Made by a program: the position numbers and the translations under genes
Assembly (NCBI GenBank): GCA_020636045.1
Contig: JACJYP010000002.1
Coordinates: forward strand, 228,501-292,500
Length of the DNA: 64,000 nucleotides
Direction of reading: 5' to 3'
Origin: Lewinellaceae bacterium
GTDB lineage: Bacteria; Bacteroidota; Bacteroidia; Chitinophagales; Saprospiraceae
Notes under the pieces: generated by a model
What the model was told of the DNA's origin: nothing
Databases searched by the model: none
The model's input: only the letters and a program-made list of their open reading frames with translations
Shown here: in pieces, positions 9,430 through 19,860 of the stretch
Layout of the letters: every line of letters begins with the position of its first letter
How positions within the stretch are numbered: the stretch's first letter is position 1

Positions 9430-10149
9430 TCAGCGCGGTTTGCGTTTTTTCAACGCCGCCATGGCCTCCAGGTATTGCATGGCCAGGCGGGGAATGTTGA
9501 CTTTGCTTTCCGTAGTATCGTCGGTCCATTGTACCGGCAACTCACACAGTCTGAGGCCCCTCCATTCCGCGATGGCAAGCAGTTCCGTGCTGAAAAACCA
9601 ACCGTCTGAAACGGCGCCGCCGTCGATGAGCGATGCCACCAAATCGCGGCGCAGCCACTTAAAGCCGCACATCCCGTCGGAGAAGCGAGTGCCCAGGTAT
9701 GTTTTTAGAATGGTATTGAACGCCCGCGACGTGATCTCGCGGGTCAGGCTGCGTCCGCGTACGCGCGATCTTTTGTGCAGGCGGGTGCCGTACACGAGGT
9801 CGAACCCCTCAGTAGCGATGGCATTGTAAGCCTGTATGAAGTGTTTCAGGTCGGTAGCGAGGTCGAGGTCCATGTAGCCAACGATGTCCGCATTGCTTTG
9901 CATCCATGAGGTTTTCAACGCAAGGCCGACACCCTTTCGGGGTACGCGCAACAGCCGCACTTCCCGGAGCTCGTCGCTCAGCGCTTCCGCGAGATGCGGC
10001 GTGTCGTCGGTGCTGCCGTTGTCGGCGATCACGATGCGCCACTGTTCCGGCTCCTGAAAATGCTGCGAAAGGAAGTGGTGCAGGGTATGTATCTGCCGGT
10101 TGAGTGTTTCTGCTTCGTTGAGGACGGGGATGGTAACTTCGAATGTCAT
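9430..10149 (-). CDS. Family 2 glycosyltransferase, dolichyl-phosphate sugar synthase type
   Basis: A 239-residue GT-A glycosyltransferase. The chosen start (ATG at 10149) gives MTFEVTIPVLNEAETLNRQI, the canonical GT2 N terminus; the open frame extends to 10233 but that extension overlaps the promoter region. Motifs: IADNGSTDDT for the nucleotide sugar, then YMDLDLATDLKHF, a DxD-type metal site, then YGTRL and SDGMCGFKWLRRD characteristic of the DPM1/ALG5-like branch. No GtrA or transmembrane tail follows the catalytic domain, so it is a peripheral enzyme expected to transfer a sugar to a polyprenyl phosphate. It is the first gene of the minus-strand unit with the lactamase and aldo/keto reductase. 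Confidence 0.88.
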   Translation of the reverse strand: MTFEVTIPVLNEAETLNRQIHTLHHFLSQHFQEPEQWRIVIADNGSTDDTPHLAEALSDELREVRLLRVPRKGVGLALKTSWMQSNADIVGYMDLDLATDLKHFIQAYNAIATEGFDLVYGTRLHKRSRVRGRSLTREITSRAFNTILKTYLGTRFSDGMCGFKWLRRDLVASLIDGGAVSDGWFFSTELLAIAEWRGLRLCELPVQWTDDTTESKVNIPRLAMQYLEAMAALKKRKPR

Positions 10150-10369
10150 GAAATGAGTCGTTCGGGCAGCGCCCGCGGGTATTTGGATGCAAAGGAAAAC
10201 CGATTTTTTATAACGCGCCTTATGAGGCTGCAAGCTGAGTCGAAACTACACGCGCATTTTATTTTTATCGGTCGTTTTATATTACTTTGTCCGAAATTCC
10301 CGGATCGTCGCCGACGATTTTGGGAAGGGGGCCGTCGACACCATCAATTTTGAACCGTATCACAACATC

Positions 10370-11044
10370 ATGAGCGATTTTTTCAAAAAATTCAAATCCG
10401 TATTCGTCGTTGAAGAAGAAGACAAGGGCACAAAGCAGGAACAAGAGGCGCAGCACCCCGCTGAAATGACGGCTCCGCCCGCCGCAAAAAAGAAGGCGCC
10501 AGAAACTGCCGGGACGCCCGTCACAGGTTCCCTGAACGACAAGTTTGTCGAGATACTGCTCGGCGCGCTGGAAAAGAACAACCAGGATGGTTTCGACTAC
10601 CTCGAATTCCGGCAGGCGCTGAAAAACCTGTCGAAGATGTCTATGGACGAACTCACGCGCTTCCAGTCGGCGTACGCCATGGCACAGACCATGGGAATTA
10701 CACCCGCCAAACTGGTCGAGTCGGCGCAGTTTTACCTCAACGTGCTCAACAGCGAACAGGCGAAGTTCAACGAAGCCCACGTGCAGCAGCGCGCCCGGCT
10801 GATCGGCAACCGGGAAGATGAGGTAAAGAACCTGGAAACCATGATCCGCCAGAAAACGGAACAGATCAGCCAGCTGACGCAGCAGATCGACGAGCATCGC
10901 AAGCAAAGCGAGCAGATCCGCGACGAGATCCGCGACAGCACCGTAAAGATCGAGACCACCAAGGCCGATTTTGAAGCGACGTTTCAGACCATCAGCGCAC
11001 AGATCCGCGATGATATTGAAAAGATGCAGCAGCACCTGAAATAA
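10370..11044 (+). CDS. Cytoplasmic coiled-coil protein, first gene of a four-gene envelope cluster
   Basis: A 224-residue protein of no family I recognise. It starts at ATG 10370 (MSDFFKKFKSVFVVEEED) and has no signal or membrane segment. Residues 1-50 are charged and Ala/Pro-rich, probably disordered. Residues 55-110 form a compact helical segment (LNDKFVEILLGALEKNNQDG...). From about 125 to the end the sequence is a long heptad-rich coiled coil (VKNLETMIRQKTEQISQL, then EHRKQSEQIRDEIRD). The next three genes follow in the same direction with gaps of 62, 58 and 63 bases and supply membrane and periplasmic parts, so it may be the cytoplasmic component of a complex with them. Function unknown. 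Confidence 0.75.
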   Translation: MSDFFKKFKSVFVVEEEDKGTKQEQEAQHPAEMTAPPAAKKKAPETAGTPVTGSLNDKFVEILLGALEKNNQDGFDYLEFRQALKNLSKMSMDELTRFQSAYAMAQTMGITPAKLVESAQFYLNVLNSEQAKFNEAHVQQRARLIGNREDEVKNLETMIRQKTEQISQLTQQIDEHRKQSEQIRDEIRDSTVKIETTKADFEATFQTISAQIRDDIEKMQQHLK

Positions 11045-11106
11045 GTTGCTATCAGGCGCTGCCGACATTGATAGGCCGCAATTTTGTATAAACAAACACC
11101 AGAGAC

Positions 11107-11301
11107 ATGAATGACTTGATTAAGAATCCGATCATCGCCTTTTTTGCCGGCCTGCTGGCATTATGGCTCATCTATTACCTCCTGAAACTCACCATCAGCC
11201 TGTTTTGGGTATTTGTGCTGGCGTTCGTCGTGTTGTATTTTATCAATAGCCGCTTCCGGCGAAACGTGCGCATGTTCTTCAACGGCATTTTCAACAAATA
11301 A
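11107..11301 (+). CDS. Small membrane protein
   Basis: A 64-residue protein that is mostly hydrophobic. MNDLIKNPIIAFFAGLLALW begins a first helix, a second follows near residues 28-46 (LTISLFWVFVLAFVVLYFI), and a basic tail NSRFRRNVRMFFNGIFNK suggests the C terminus lies in the cytoplasm. It sits between two coiled-coil genes in the same direction, and codon use looks like that of its neighbours, so I take it as real despite its size. No family is recognised. It could help anchor or organise the PspA-like protein encoded next. Confidence 0.7.
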   Translation: MNDLIKNPIIAFFAGLLALWLIYYLLKLTISLFWVFVLAFVVLYFINSRFRRNVRMFFNGIFNK

Positions 11302-11359
11302 CCGATCGCAACCGCGATATCCACGAACTTCCAACTCAATCACCCATCATCATCTTACT

Positions 11360-12391
11360 ATGACTGATCTTCAACCGATCAAACCCAAAAACTTCTGGGA
11401 GCGCCCGGAAGGCATCACCGGCGGCCTGTTCATGGCGGCCATCGTCCTCGGCGGCGGGTTCCTGCTCTACCAGGCCCTGCCGACGCTGATCACCCTCGCA
11501 CAAAACACGCTCTATCTGGCCGGGTTGCTGGCGGCGCTGGCTGCCCTGATCTACATCGTGCTCGACCCCAAAATGCGCAACCTGATCTGGTACATGTACA
11601 AATCGATCATGCGCTGGATCACGGGCGTCTTCGTGCAGATCGACCCCATCGGCATCCTGAAAAGTTATATCGAAGACCTGAAGGACAACCTCGGGAAAAT
11701 GAACACCCAGATCAGCAGCCTGAAAGGGCAGATGTACAAACTCAGTGAGATGATCAAGCAAAACCAGCGCGACATCAAAAATAACCTGGGCCTCGCCAGC
11801 AAGGCAAAAGAGACCGGCCGCGACTCGATCATGGTGCTCAAGGCGCGCAAGGCCGGGCGCCTGCAGGAATCGAACATGAAACTCGAAGACCTGTACAAAC
11901 GCATGGAAGTGCTCTACCGGGTGCTGACGAAAATGTACGAGAATTCGGAGATCATGCTCGAAGACCTGAGCGACCAGGTGTCGGTGAAGGAGCAGGAATA
12001 CAAGGCCATCAAAGCCAGCCACAGCGCCATCCGTTCGGCGCAGGCGATCCTGAGCGGCAACAGCGACAAAAAATACATGTACGACATGGCCCTGGAGGCC
12101 ATGGCCGAAGACGTGGGGCAGAAAGTGGGCGAAATGGAGCGCTTCATGGATATGTCGAAGAACTTTATGGAAAGCATCGACCTGCAAAACGGCGTCTTCG
12201 AAGAGGAAGGCATGGCCATGCTCGAGCGCTGGGAAAAAGAAGGCGTTTCTTTCCTGTTGGGCAGCGAAAAATCGAGCCTGATCGCCAAAGCCAACAACCC
12301 CGGCGAAGTGCTCGATCTCAACGCGCCGGTACATGCGCCTGCCAAAGCCCAGCGCGGCGGCAATCAATACGATTCATTTTTCGAACAATAA
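11360..12391 (+). CDS. Membrane-anchored PspA-like coiled-coil protein
   Basis: A 343-residue protein from ATG 11360; an open frame reaching back to 11213 overlaps the small membrane gene and is rejected. Two hydrophobic helices (about 22-42 and 47-68) are followed by about 230 residues of predominantly helical, heptad-rich sequence (SYIEDLKDNLGKMNTQISSL...) containing the long antiparallel pattern seen in PspA/IM30 proteins. The C-terminal part (EGMAMLERWEKEGVSFLLG) is a short conserved-looking tail followed by a linker. The PspA resemblance is by layout, not by a diagnostic motif. A role in membrane maintenance or as scaffold for the neighbouring membrane proteins is inferred from position between a small membrane protein and a solute-binding/OmpA protein. 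Confidence 0.72.
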   Translation: MTDLQPIKPKNFWERPEGITGGLFMAAIVLGGGFLLYQALPTLITLAQNTLYLAGLLAALAALIYIVLDPKMRNLIWYMYKSIMRWITGVFVQIDPIGILKSYIEDLKDNLGKMNTQISSLKGQMYKLSEMIKQNQRDIKNNLGLASKAKETGRDSIMVLKARKAGRLQESNMKLEDLYKRMEVLYRVLTKMYENSEIMLEDLSDQVSVKEQEYKAIKASHSAIRSAQAILSGNSDKKYMYDMALEAMAEDVGQKVGEMERFMDMSKNFMESIDLQNGVFEEEGMAMLERWEKEGVSFLLGSEKSSLIAKANNPGEVLDLNAPVHAPAKAQRGGNQYDSFFEQ

Positions 12392-12454
12392 ACAAAATGA
12401 GTGTTTGGAAGGGGCTGTCACGCCTGTTTTCAGATGCTTAACTTCATAAACACC

Positions 12455-14017
12455 ATGGCAAGACTGACTTCTTTTTCAAAATTTCTCATCACCCTCCTGA
12501 TCGTCGGCGCTGTCTTTTTCGTCGGCCGGTACTTCATGAACAATACAGAAGCCGGCCAGCAACTAAAAGATAAAGCAGGATCCGAGCAGGGCGGCGGGTT
12601 GTTCGGCGGCTCCTCCTCATCCGACCCCAACACCATTGGCGTGGGCGTCGTGACCTGGGGCGGCTATGCCGGCGGACAATACTGGAACAAGGGTTTCAAG
12701 CCCAATTCCGACAGCCGTTTTAACAAAGACTACGGTTTTAACGTAGAATTCAAGATCCTCGACGATCCTACTGCCAGCCGCAATGCCTGGAAAAACGACG
12801 AAGTACAACTGTTGTGGGCCACCATCGACGCCCTGCCGACCGAAATGCCCGGCCTGGCCGCCTACGACCCGGTTGTGGTATTCCAGGCCGACTGGTCGCG
12901 CGGCGGCGACGCCATCGTCGTGCGGCGCGGCATCGGCTCTGTAGGCGATCTGCGCGGCAAAAAGATCGCGGTGGCAGAACTCTCGCCGTCGCATTCGTTC
13001 CTCATCTGGCTGCTCAGCGCCGCCGGCATGACCACCAGCGACGTTCAGGTCGTGGGAGTGCCTTCGCCCATCGAGGCGGCGGACGCCTTCAAGGCCAATA
13101 ACGTGGACGCTGCCGTGGTTTGGTCGCCCTTCGATGAAGAATGTGTGCAAAAAGTACCCGGCGCGCGCGTCCTGCAAAGCACGCGCAACGCGTCCAACAT
13201 CATCGCGGACGTATTTATCGCCAAACGCGCCTGGGTGGAGCGCAACCGCGAGCGCGTGCAGCAGCTGTACGAAGGCTGGATGAAGGGGGCGGCGGAGATC
13301 AACCGCAGCCCGGCTGCCAAGCAGGAAGCCGCGCAGATACTCGCCGAGTCCTTCGACGGCTTTACAAAAGACGATGCCCTCAAGGCCATCGACAACGTGC
13401 GCCTCTGCACGCACGGCGACAACCTCAACTTCTTCGGGCTAAACCGCACTGCCTACAAAGGCGTGACGGGCGAGGAATTGTACGCCCGCATGACCAAGGA
13501 ATACCGCAACGCAGGCGTATTGAGTGCCAGCGACGAAGTGCCGGTGTGGTCGCGCACGGCATATTTCGGCGCCGTGGAGCACGCTTCCCTGAGCGGCAAC
13601 GAACACGCCGCCGAGGGGCAGAAGACCTTTGCCAGTATTTCGGAAAGCGAAGCCAAAAACAAAACCGCCGTGGCTACGAAGCGGGTGAGTATTTCGTTCC
13701 GCACGGGCGAATACCAGTTGGATGAAAATGCCAAATACATCGTCGACAACGAGATGGTGCCTATCGCGAAGGCATTTGCCAACAGCCGCGTGCGCGTGGA
13801 GGGCAATACCGACAATGTGGGCAGCGCGGCCTCCAATGTCGCCTTGTCAAAACGGCGCGCGCAGTCGGTTGTCGATTACCTGGTAAAAGAATACGGCATG
13901 CCACGCAGCCGCTTTATTGTCATCGGCAACGGCCCCGACAACCCGGTGGCCGGCAACGACAACGAAGAAGGACGGCGCAAAAATCGCCGCACCGATTTTG
14001 AACTGGTGGAAGAGTAG
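12455..14017 (+). CDS. Membrane-anchored solute-binding domain fused to OmpA domain
   Basis: A 520-residue protein from ATG 12455 (MARLTSFSKFLITLLIVGAV); starts at GTG 12401 and ATG 12434 are also in frame. One N-terminal membrane helix and a Gly/Ser linker lead to a periplasmic type II solute-binding domain of the NMT1/NitT-TauT type (about 50-350: VGVVTWGGYAGGQYW, GDLRGKKIAVAELSPSHSFL, NNVDAAVVWSPF). A C-terminal OmpA domain follows (about 410-520: FRTGEYQLDENAKYIVDNE, VEGNTDNVGS, RRKNRRTDFEL). No ABC permease or ATPase is near, so the binding domain probably senses a ligand or has a structural role rather than feeding a transporter. It is the last gene of the 10370-14017 cluster and ends at a strong terminator. 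Its job, probably bridging inner membrane and peptidoglycan, is inferred. Confidence 0.85.
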   Translation: MARLTSFSKFLITLLIVGAVFFVGRYFMNNTEAGQQLKDKAGSEQGGGLFGGSSSSDPNTIGVGVVTWGGYAGGQYWNKGFKPNSDSRFNKDYGFNVEFKILDDPTASRNAWKNDEVQLLWATIDALPTEMPGLAAYDPVVVFQADWSRGGDAIVVRRGIGSVGDLRGKKIAVAELSPSHSFLIWLLSAAGMTTSDVQVVGVPSPIEAADAFKANNVDAAVVWSPFDEECVQKVPGARVLQSTRNASNIIADVFIAKRAWVERNRERVQQLYEGWMKGAAEINRSPAAKQEAAQILAESFDGFTKDDALKAIDNVRLCTHGDNLNFFGLNRTAYKGVTGEELYARMTKEYRNAGVLSASDEVPVWSRTAYFGAVEHASLSGNEHAAEGQKTFASISESEAKNKTAVATKRVSISFRTGEYQLDENAKYIVDNEMVPIAKAFANSRVRVEGNTDNVGSAASNVALSKRRAQSVVDYLVKEYGMPRSRFIVIGNGPDNPVAGNDNEEGRRKNRRTDFELVEE

Positions 14018-14041
14018 GGGAGAACATTTTTATTTTACACG

Positions 14042-14080
14042 GAGCGCCCGGTTTGTCCAGACCGGGCGCTCTGTTGTTGT
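14042..14080 (+). terminator. Rho-independent terminator after the SBP-OmpA gene
   Basis: An 11-bp perfect stem (gagcgcccggt / accgggcgctc) with an 8-base loop, followed by tgttgttgt. It closes the 10370-14017 cluster. Confidence 0.85.
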
Positions 14081-14198
14081 GTATGGAAAAGTGCCCTGTT
14101 TGAAACATAGTTTGCGAAAGTTGTTACCCAAATAATCAACAGGAAGCGGAAACCCTTACAAAACCACAAGATTTCTGCTTTTTCCACACCTTTACGTC

Positions 14199-16325
<2,127 letters not shown>

Positions 16326-16364
16326 AATAGTTGTACATTCACGCAATCCATTGATCGATCCTAC

Positions 16365-17342
16365 ATGAGAAAAACACTTACACCTATACTGTTATTGCTA
16401 TCATGCGTTGGGAGTTTACTCGCCCAGCAACTGCCGCAATACAGTATGTATATGCTCAACCCCTACGCCGTCAATCCGGCCTATGCGGGCATGGAGAATA
16501 CGCTGGTGGCGACGGGCGTATACCGGCAGCAGTGGTCGAACCTCGACGGAGCGCCGGTATCGCAGCATATTAATACGCATCTTCCGCTTTTCTTTATCAG
16601 CAGCGGGGTAGGGTTGAAGGTCGAGAATGACGTGATCGGTGCGCATCGCACGACCCAGGCGGCGCTGAGTTACAACTACCAACTGGCGCTGGGCCCGACC
16701 GCGATCCTTTCAGCGGGTGTCAGCGCGGGGTTTATGCAGTATGCGCTGGACGGCAGCAAGCTGCGGGCCCCCGGCGGCAGTTACGAACTGCCGGACTTCG
16801 ATCACAACGATCCTTTTTTGCCGGAAGGCAAGTTGCAGGCCGGGGCGACATATTTCGAGGCAGGTGTTTTTTTACAGGCGCGAAAGTTGCAGGCCGGGGC
16901 ATCTGTTCAGCCGGTCTTTTCACCGGCCCTGAGCATCAGCGGCGATAATACGTTGAAAATCGAGCCGGTCCGGCACTATTTGTTCTACGGATCCTACGCA
17001 TTCGATGCAGGCGACCACCTGAATGTTAAACCTGCCGTTTTGACAAAAACCGACTTTGTTGAAACACAAGTAGAGATTTCTCTTGTTTTGCAATGGAATG
17101 AAAATATTTTTGCCGGCGCTTCGTTAAGGGGCATTGGAGCTAATGACAGAGATGCAGCGGTGGTGATGGCCGGTTTCCGGCTCAATGAAAAGACCACGTT
17201 GGCCTATTCTTTCGACGTTCCCTTATCCCCCCTCAAAGCCTCTAATCGCGGCAGCCACGAGTTGATGCTTCGTTACAGCCTCAACCGACCGATTGGCGCC
17301 GGTAAACTCCCGCCGGTGATTTACAACCCACGATTCCTTTAA
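16365..17342 (+). CDS. porP: PorP, type IX secretion outer-membrane protein
   Basis: A 325-residue outer-membrane protein with signal peptide (MRKTLTPILLLLSCVGSLLA) and the PorP/SprF signature QLPQYSMYMLNPYAVNPAYA, then GVYRQQWSNLDGAPVSQ. Its C terminus ends VIYNPRFL, the aromatic end of a barrel. It lies immediately upstream of gldK-gldL-gldM-gldN in the same direction, the order of the porPKLMN core operon of Porphyromonas gingivalis, so this is taken as the core PorP and the copy at 3915-4859 as a cargo-specific SprF-like paralogue. The 268-base gap to gldK carries a good promoter, so gldK need not depend on the porP transcript. Confidence 0.93.
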   Translation: MRKTLTPILLLLSCVGSLLAQQLPQYSMYMLNPYAVNPAYAGMENTLVATGVYRQQWSNLDGAPVSQHINTHLPLFFISSGVGLKVENDVIGAHRTTQAALSYNYQLALGPTAILSAGVSAGFMQYALDGSKLRAPGGSYELPDFDHNDPFLPEGKLQAGATYFEAGVFLQARKLQAGASVQPVFSPALSISGDNTLKIEPVRHYLFYGSYAFDAGDHLNVKPAVLTKTDFVETQVEISLVLQWNENIFAGASLRGIGANDRDAAVVMAGFRLNEKTTLAYSFDVPLSPLKASNRGSHELMLRYSLNRPIGAGKLPPVIYNPRFL

Positions 17343-17530
17343 CACAAAAAAATCTTTTGGCAATACCAAAGTTGGAAAAGCTTTGCCTGAATAGGTTTTT
17401 GCACAAAATGCCATTAAATATTGGGGATTGTAGCGCGTTAAAAAAATTCGATTTGGATACAATAAAAAGTTAAAAAATCGTTTGTCAAAAGCGAAAAAAC
17501 GCTGCCAACCAATTTTATTTGGAATTCTTT

Positions 17531-17559
17531 TTTGCTAAAAATTTAATCCTCTATCTTTA
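17531..17559 (+). promoter_or_regulatory. Promoter candidate for gldK
   Basis: TTTG at 17531-17534 and tatcTTTA at 17552-17559 are separated by 17 bases, close to the Bacteroidota consensus (TTTG, then TAnnTTTG). It lies in an AT-rich stretch about 50 bases before the gldK ATG. Confidence 0.55.
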
Positions 17560-17610
17560 CGACCACTTTTTCCAAACCGAACATTTAAGTTGGATAACAC
17601 GGGTGCTAAC

Positions 17611-18864
17611 ATGAAAAAACTACAGAATTCACTTCTGCTACTTCTCATCTTTGCGGCGATGGCCGCTTCCTGCGGCCGAAAAGAAAGCGGCCAACTGATC
17701 GGAGTAACCGATCGCCCAGCCTGGAAAGGGATCAACCCCTATGGCATGGTATACGTCCCTTCGGGAACGCTCCACATCGGTACAGGCGATGAAGACATTA
17801 GCAAACAACTGGTATCGCGTCCGAAGTCGATCTCTATTCAGGGATTCTTTATGGATGATACCGAAATCACCAACAACGAATACCGCCAGTTCGTCAAGTG
17901 GGTTTCCGACTCTCTTGCGCACGAAGCCCTCGAGCACTTTATCGAGGACGACGGCAACACGAGCGAGAAGCCTATGATCGACTGGGAGATGGAAATCGCC
18001 TGGGACGACGACGAGGACGGCGCGCTCGAAAACCTTTACTACCAGGGCAACGAGCGTTTCTCCGGGCGTAAAGAACTGGATGTCAGCAAACTGGTATTTG
18101 AGTACCAGTGGTACGACTGGCAGCGTGCTGCGCATGACCGCAACAGCAACCGCACGAGCCACATCCACAAGGAAAAGATCAAGGTATATCCCGATACGCT
18201 CTGCTGGATCCGCGATTACGCGTACTCCTACAACGAGCCCATGACCCGTAACTATTTCTGGCACCCGGCGTTCGACGACTATCCCGTCGTAGGCGTCAAC
18301 TGGAAAATGGCCAAGGCATTCTGCTTCTGGCGCAGCAAGGTGTGGGACATGTACTCCGAGAGCGATGTCAACACCGAAGATTTCCGCCTCCCCACGGAGC
18401 ATGAATGGGAATACGCAGCCCGCGGCGGTCGCGCCGAAGCGCCGTATCCCTGGGGTGCTTACTACACCCGCAATGCGAAGGGTTGCCTGCTGGCCAACTT
18501 CAAGCCCGGCCGCGGCAACTACCCGGAAGACGGCGGTCTGTACACCGTTAAGGCCGATGCATACTATCCGAACGACTACGGTCTGTACTGCATGGCCGGT
18601 AACGTGGCAGAATGGACGGAAACGGCGTACTATGAAAACGCCTACTCGTTCCTGCACGACCTGAACCCGGATATTCGCTACGATGCGAAAGAAGAAGACA
18701 ATCCTACCGACAAGCGTAAAGTGATCCGCGGCGGATCGTGGAAAGACATCGCGTTCTTCCTGCGCACCGGTACCCGTTCATGGGAATATCAGGACACCAC
18801 CAAGTGCTATATTGGTTTCCGTTGTGTACTTACTTTCCTCGGTCGTTCGATCAACGACTTTTAA
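17611..18864 (+). CDS. gldK: GldK/PorK, T9SS ring lipoprotein
   Basis: A 417-residue lipoprotein starting at ATG 17611 (MKKLQNSLLLLLIFAAMAAS followed by the lipidated Cys in CGRKESG). The body is a formylglycine-generating-enzyme-like (FGE-sulfatase) fold: MVYVPSGTLHIGTGDED, MDDTEITNNEYRQFVKWV, RLPTEHEWEYAARGG, YGLYCMAGNVAEWTETAYY, KVIRGGSWKDIAFFLRTG. In characterised systems GldK/PorK and GldN/PorN form the periplasmic ring attached to the outer membrane. GldJ has the same fold, but the following gldLMN genes make GldK the safer call. It is separated from gldL by 346 bases holding a strong stem-loop, an unusually wide gap for this operon. Confidence 0.95.
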   Translation: MKKLQNSLLLLLIFAAMAASCGRKESGQLIGVTDRPAWKGINPYGMVYVPSGTLHIGTGDEDISKQLVSRPKSISIQGFFMDDTEITNNEYRQFVKWVSDSLAHEALEHFIEDDGNTSEKPMIDWEMEIAWDDDEDGALENLYYQGNERFSGRKELDVSKLVFEYQWYDWQRAAHDRNSNRTSHIHKEKIKVYPDTLCWIRDYAYSYNEPMTRNYFWHPAFDDYPVVGVNWKMAKAFCFWRSKVWDMYSESDVNTEDFRLPTEHEWEYAARGGRAEAPYPWGAYYTRNAKGCLLANFKPGRGNYPEDGGLYTVKADAYYPNDYGLYCMAGNVAEWTETAYYENAYSFLHDLNPDIRYDAKEEDNPTDKRKVIRGGSWKDIAFFLRTGTRSWEYQDTTKCYIGFRCVLTFLGRSINDF

Positions 18865-18880
18865 TATGAAGGGTTGAAAA

Positions 18881-18950
18881 AAAGGCAAAACGCAAGAAAT
18901 TTCACAAAACATAAAATTTTAGTGGCATATCTTGCGTTTTGCCTTTCGTT
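18881..18950 (+). terminator. Stem-loop between gldK and gldL (terminator or attenuator)
   Basis: A perfect 17-bp inverted repeat (aaaggcaaaacgcaaga at 18881-18897, tcttgcgttttgccttt at 18930-18946) with a 32-base loop, starting 17 bases after the gldK stop and followed by cgttttc. It is strong enough to stop or process the transcript between gldK and gldLMN. Confidence 0.65.
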
Positions 18951-19210
18951 TTCAAATAGTTATTTCAAGACGGACGTCCCGTCCTTCACCCTTGTTCCAG
19001 AACATATCATCACACAAGCCGGTCGATCAGAGCGTTCTTCCCAGGTTGTTTGCTAATTGCGGACAATTTCGGGGGCTATCGCTCACTTTACCATGAATTT
19101 TCGTCGGATAAGTCGTTGAGCGATCACTACTTTTGCGACACCTTTCACAAACTGATATCAAAAGTCAACAAGAATTAACCTTTTTGTAAACTGCTAAAAG
19201 TTTAAAAACA
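18951..19210. other. Gap between gldK and gldL
   Basis: Noncoding. Apart from a short inverted repeat (gacggacgtcccgtc near 18969) and the promoter element at 19128, I see nothing. The small open frame over 18874-19056 begins inside the stem-loop and resembles no protein. Confidence 0.6.
19128..19135 (+). promoter_or_regulatory. Second promoter candidate, ahead of gldL
   Basis: tactTTTG matches TAnnTTTG exactly, 76 bases before the gldL ATG and downstream of the stem-loop. A clear -33 element is not seen. Confidence 0.45.
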
Positions 19211-19801
19211 ATGAGTCTCGTCAAGTCAAAATCATTCAAGTACTTCAAAAACCTGATCATTGGTGTGGGTGCTGCCATCGTTCTCTTGGGTGCTTTGTTC
19301 AAGCTGGAGAGCTGGCCTATGGCTTCGGAATTCCTGATCGTGGGTCTGTTCACGGAGGCATTCATCTTCCTGTTCCTCGGTATCATCGGCCCGGAGCCCG
19401 ACTTCTACTGGCAGAAACTGTACCCCGGCCTCGACGACTACAATGCCCGTCTGCAACCGCTGACCGCCGGCCCGTCGAACGAGCCGGAAGTTGCGCCGCT
19501 GCACGGCGACGTGGTAGAACGCCAACTGGGCGGTATGCTGACCGAACTGCAATCCATGTCGAAAAGCATGGGCGCACTCAAGTCGCTGCAGGAAGTAGAC
19601 TTCTCCGGCACTTCGGAGCAGATCAAATCCATGAGCAACTTCTACACGAAAATGAACGAGGCAATGGCCGACATGGCAAAATCTGCTGAAGACGTACGTT
19701 CGTACAAAGATCAGCTGACTGCCCTTAACAAAAACCTCGGCTCGTTGAATACCGTATACGGCAACATGTTGGCTGCTATGGCCAATATCGGTCGTCAGTA
19801 A
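19211..19801 (+). CDS. gldL: GldL/PorL, T9SS inner-membrane motor protein
   Basis: A 196-residue inner-membrane protein. After MSLVKSKSFKYFKNLIIG come two membrane helices (about 15-33 and 42-60: GVGAAIVLLGALFKLESWPM and SEFLIVGLFTEAFIFLFLGI). The conserved Glu in the second helix is present (FTEAF). The cytoplasmic remainder is helical (about residues 95-190). In this family the GldL-GldM complex converts proton motive force into motion that drives secretion and gliding. It is followed by gldM after 59 bases. Length and topology match the family. Confidence 0.96.
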   Translation: MSLVKSKSFKYFKNLIIGVGAAIVLLGALFKLESWPMASEFLIVGLFTEAFIFLFLGIIGPEPDFYWQKLYPGLDDYNARLQPLTAGPSNEPEVAPLHGDVVERQLGGMLTELQSMSKSMGALKSLQEVDFSGTSEQIKSMSNFYTKMNEAMADMAKSAEDVRSYKDQLTALNKNLGSLNTVYGNMLAAMANIGRQ

Positions 19802-19860
19802 TTGACAACTGCGTCATTTTGGTATCCACATCACAATCACATCAAAAAAAATAAAGACTT

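Noticed and set aside
12455..14017. Substrate-binding protein of an ABC importer
   Set aside because: There is no permease or ATPase gene nearby, it has a membrane anchor rather than a lipoprotein signal, and it is fused to OmpA.
17611..18864. GldJ instead of GldK
   Set aside because: GldJ shares the fold, but the order porP, this gene, gldL, gldM, gldN is that of the core operon and fits GldK.
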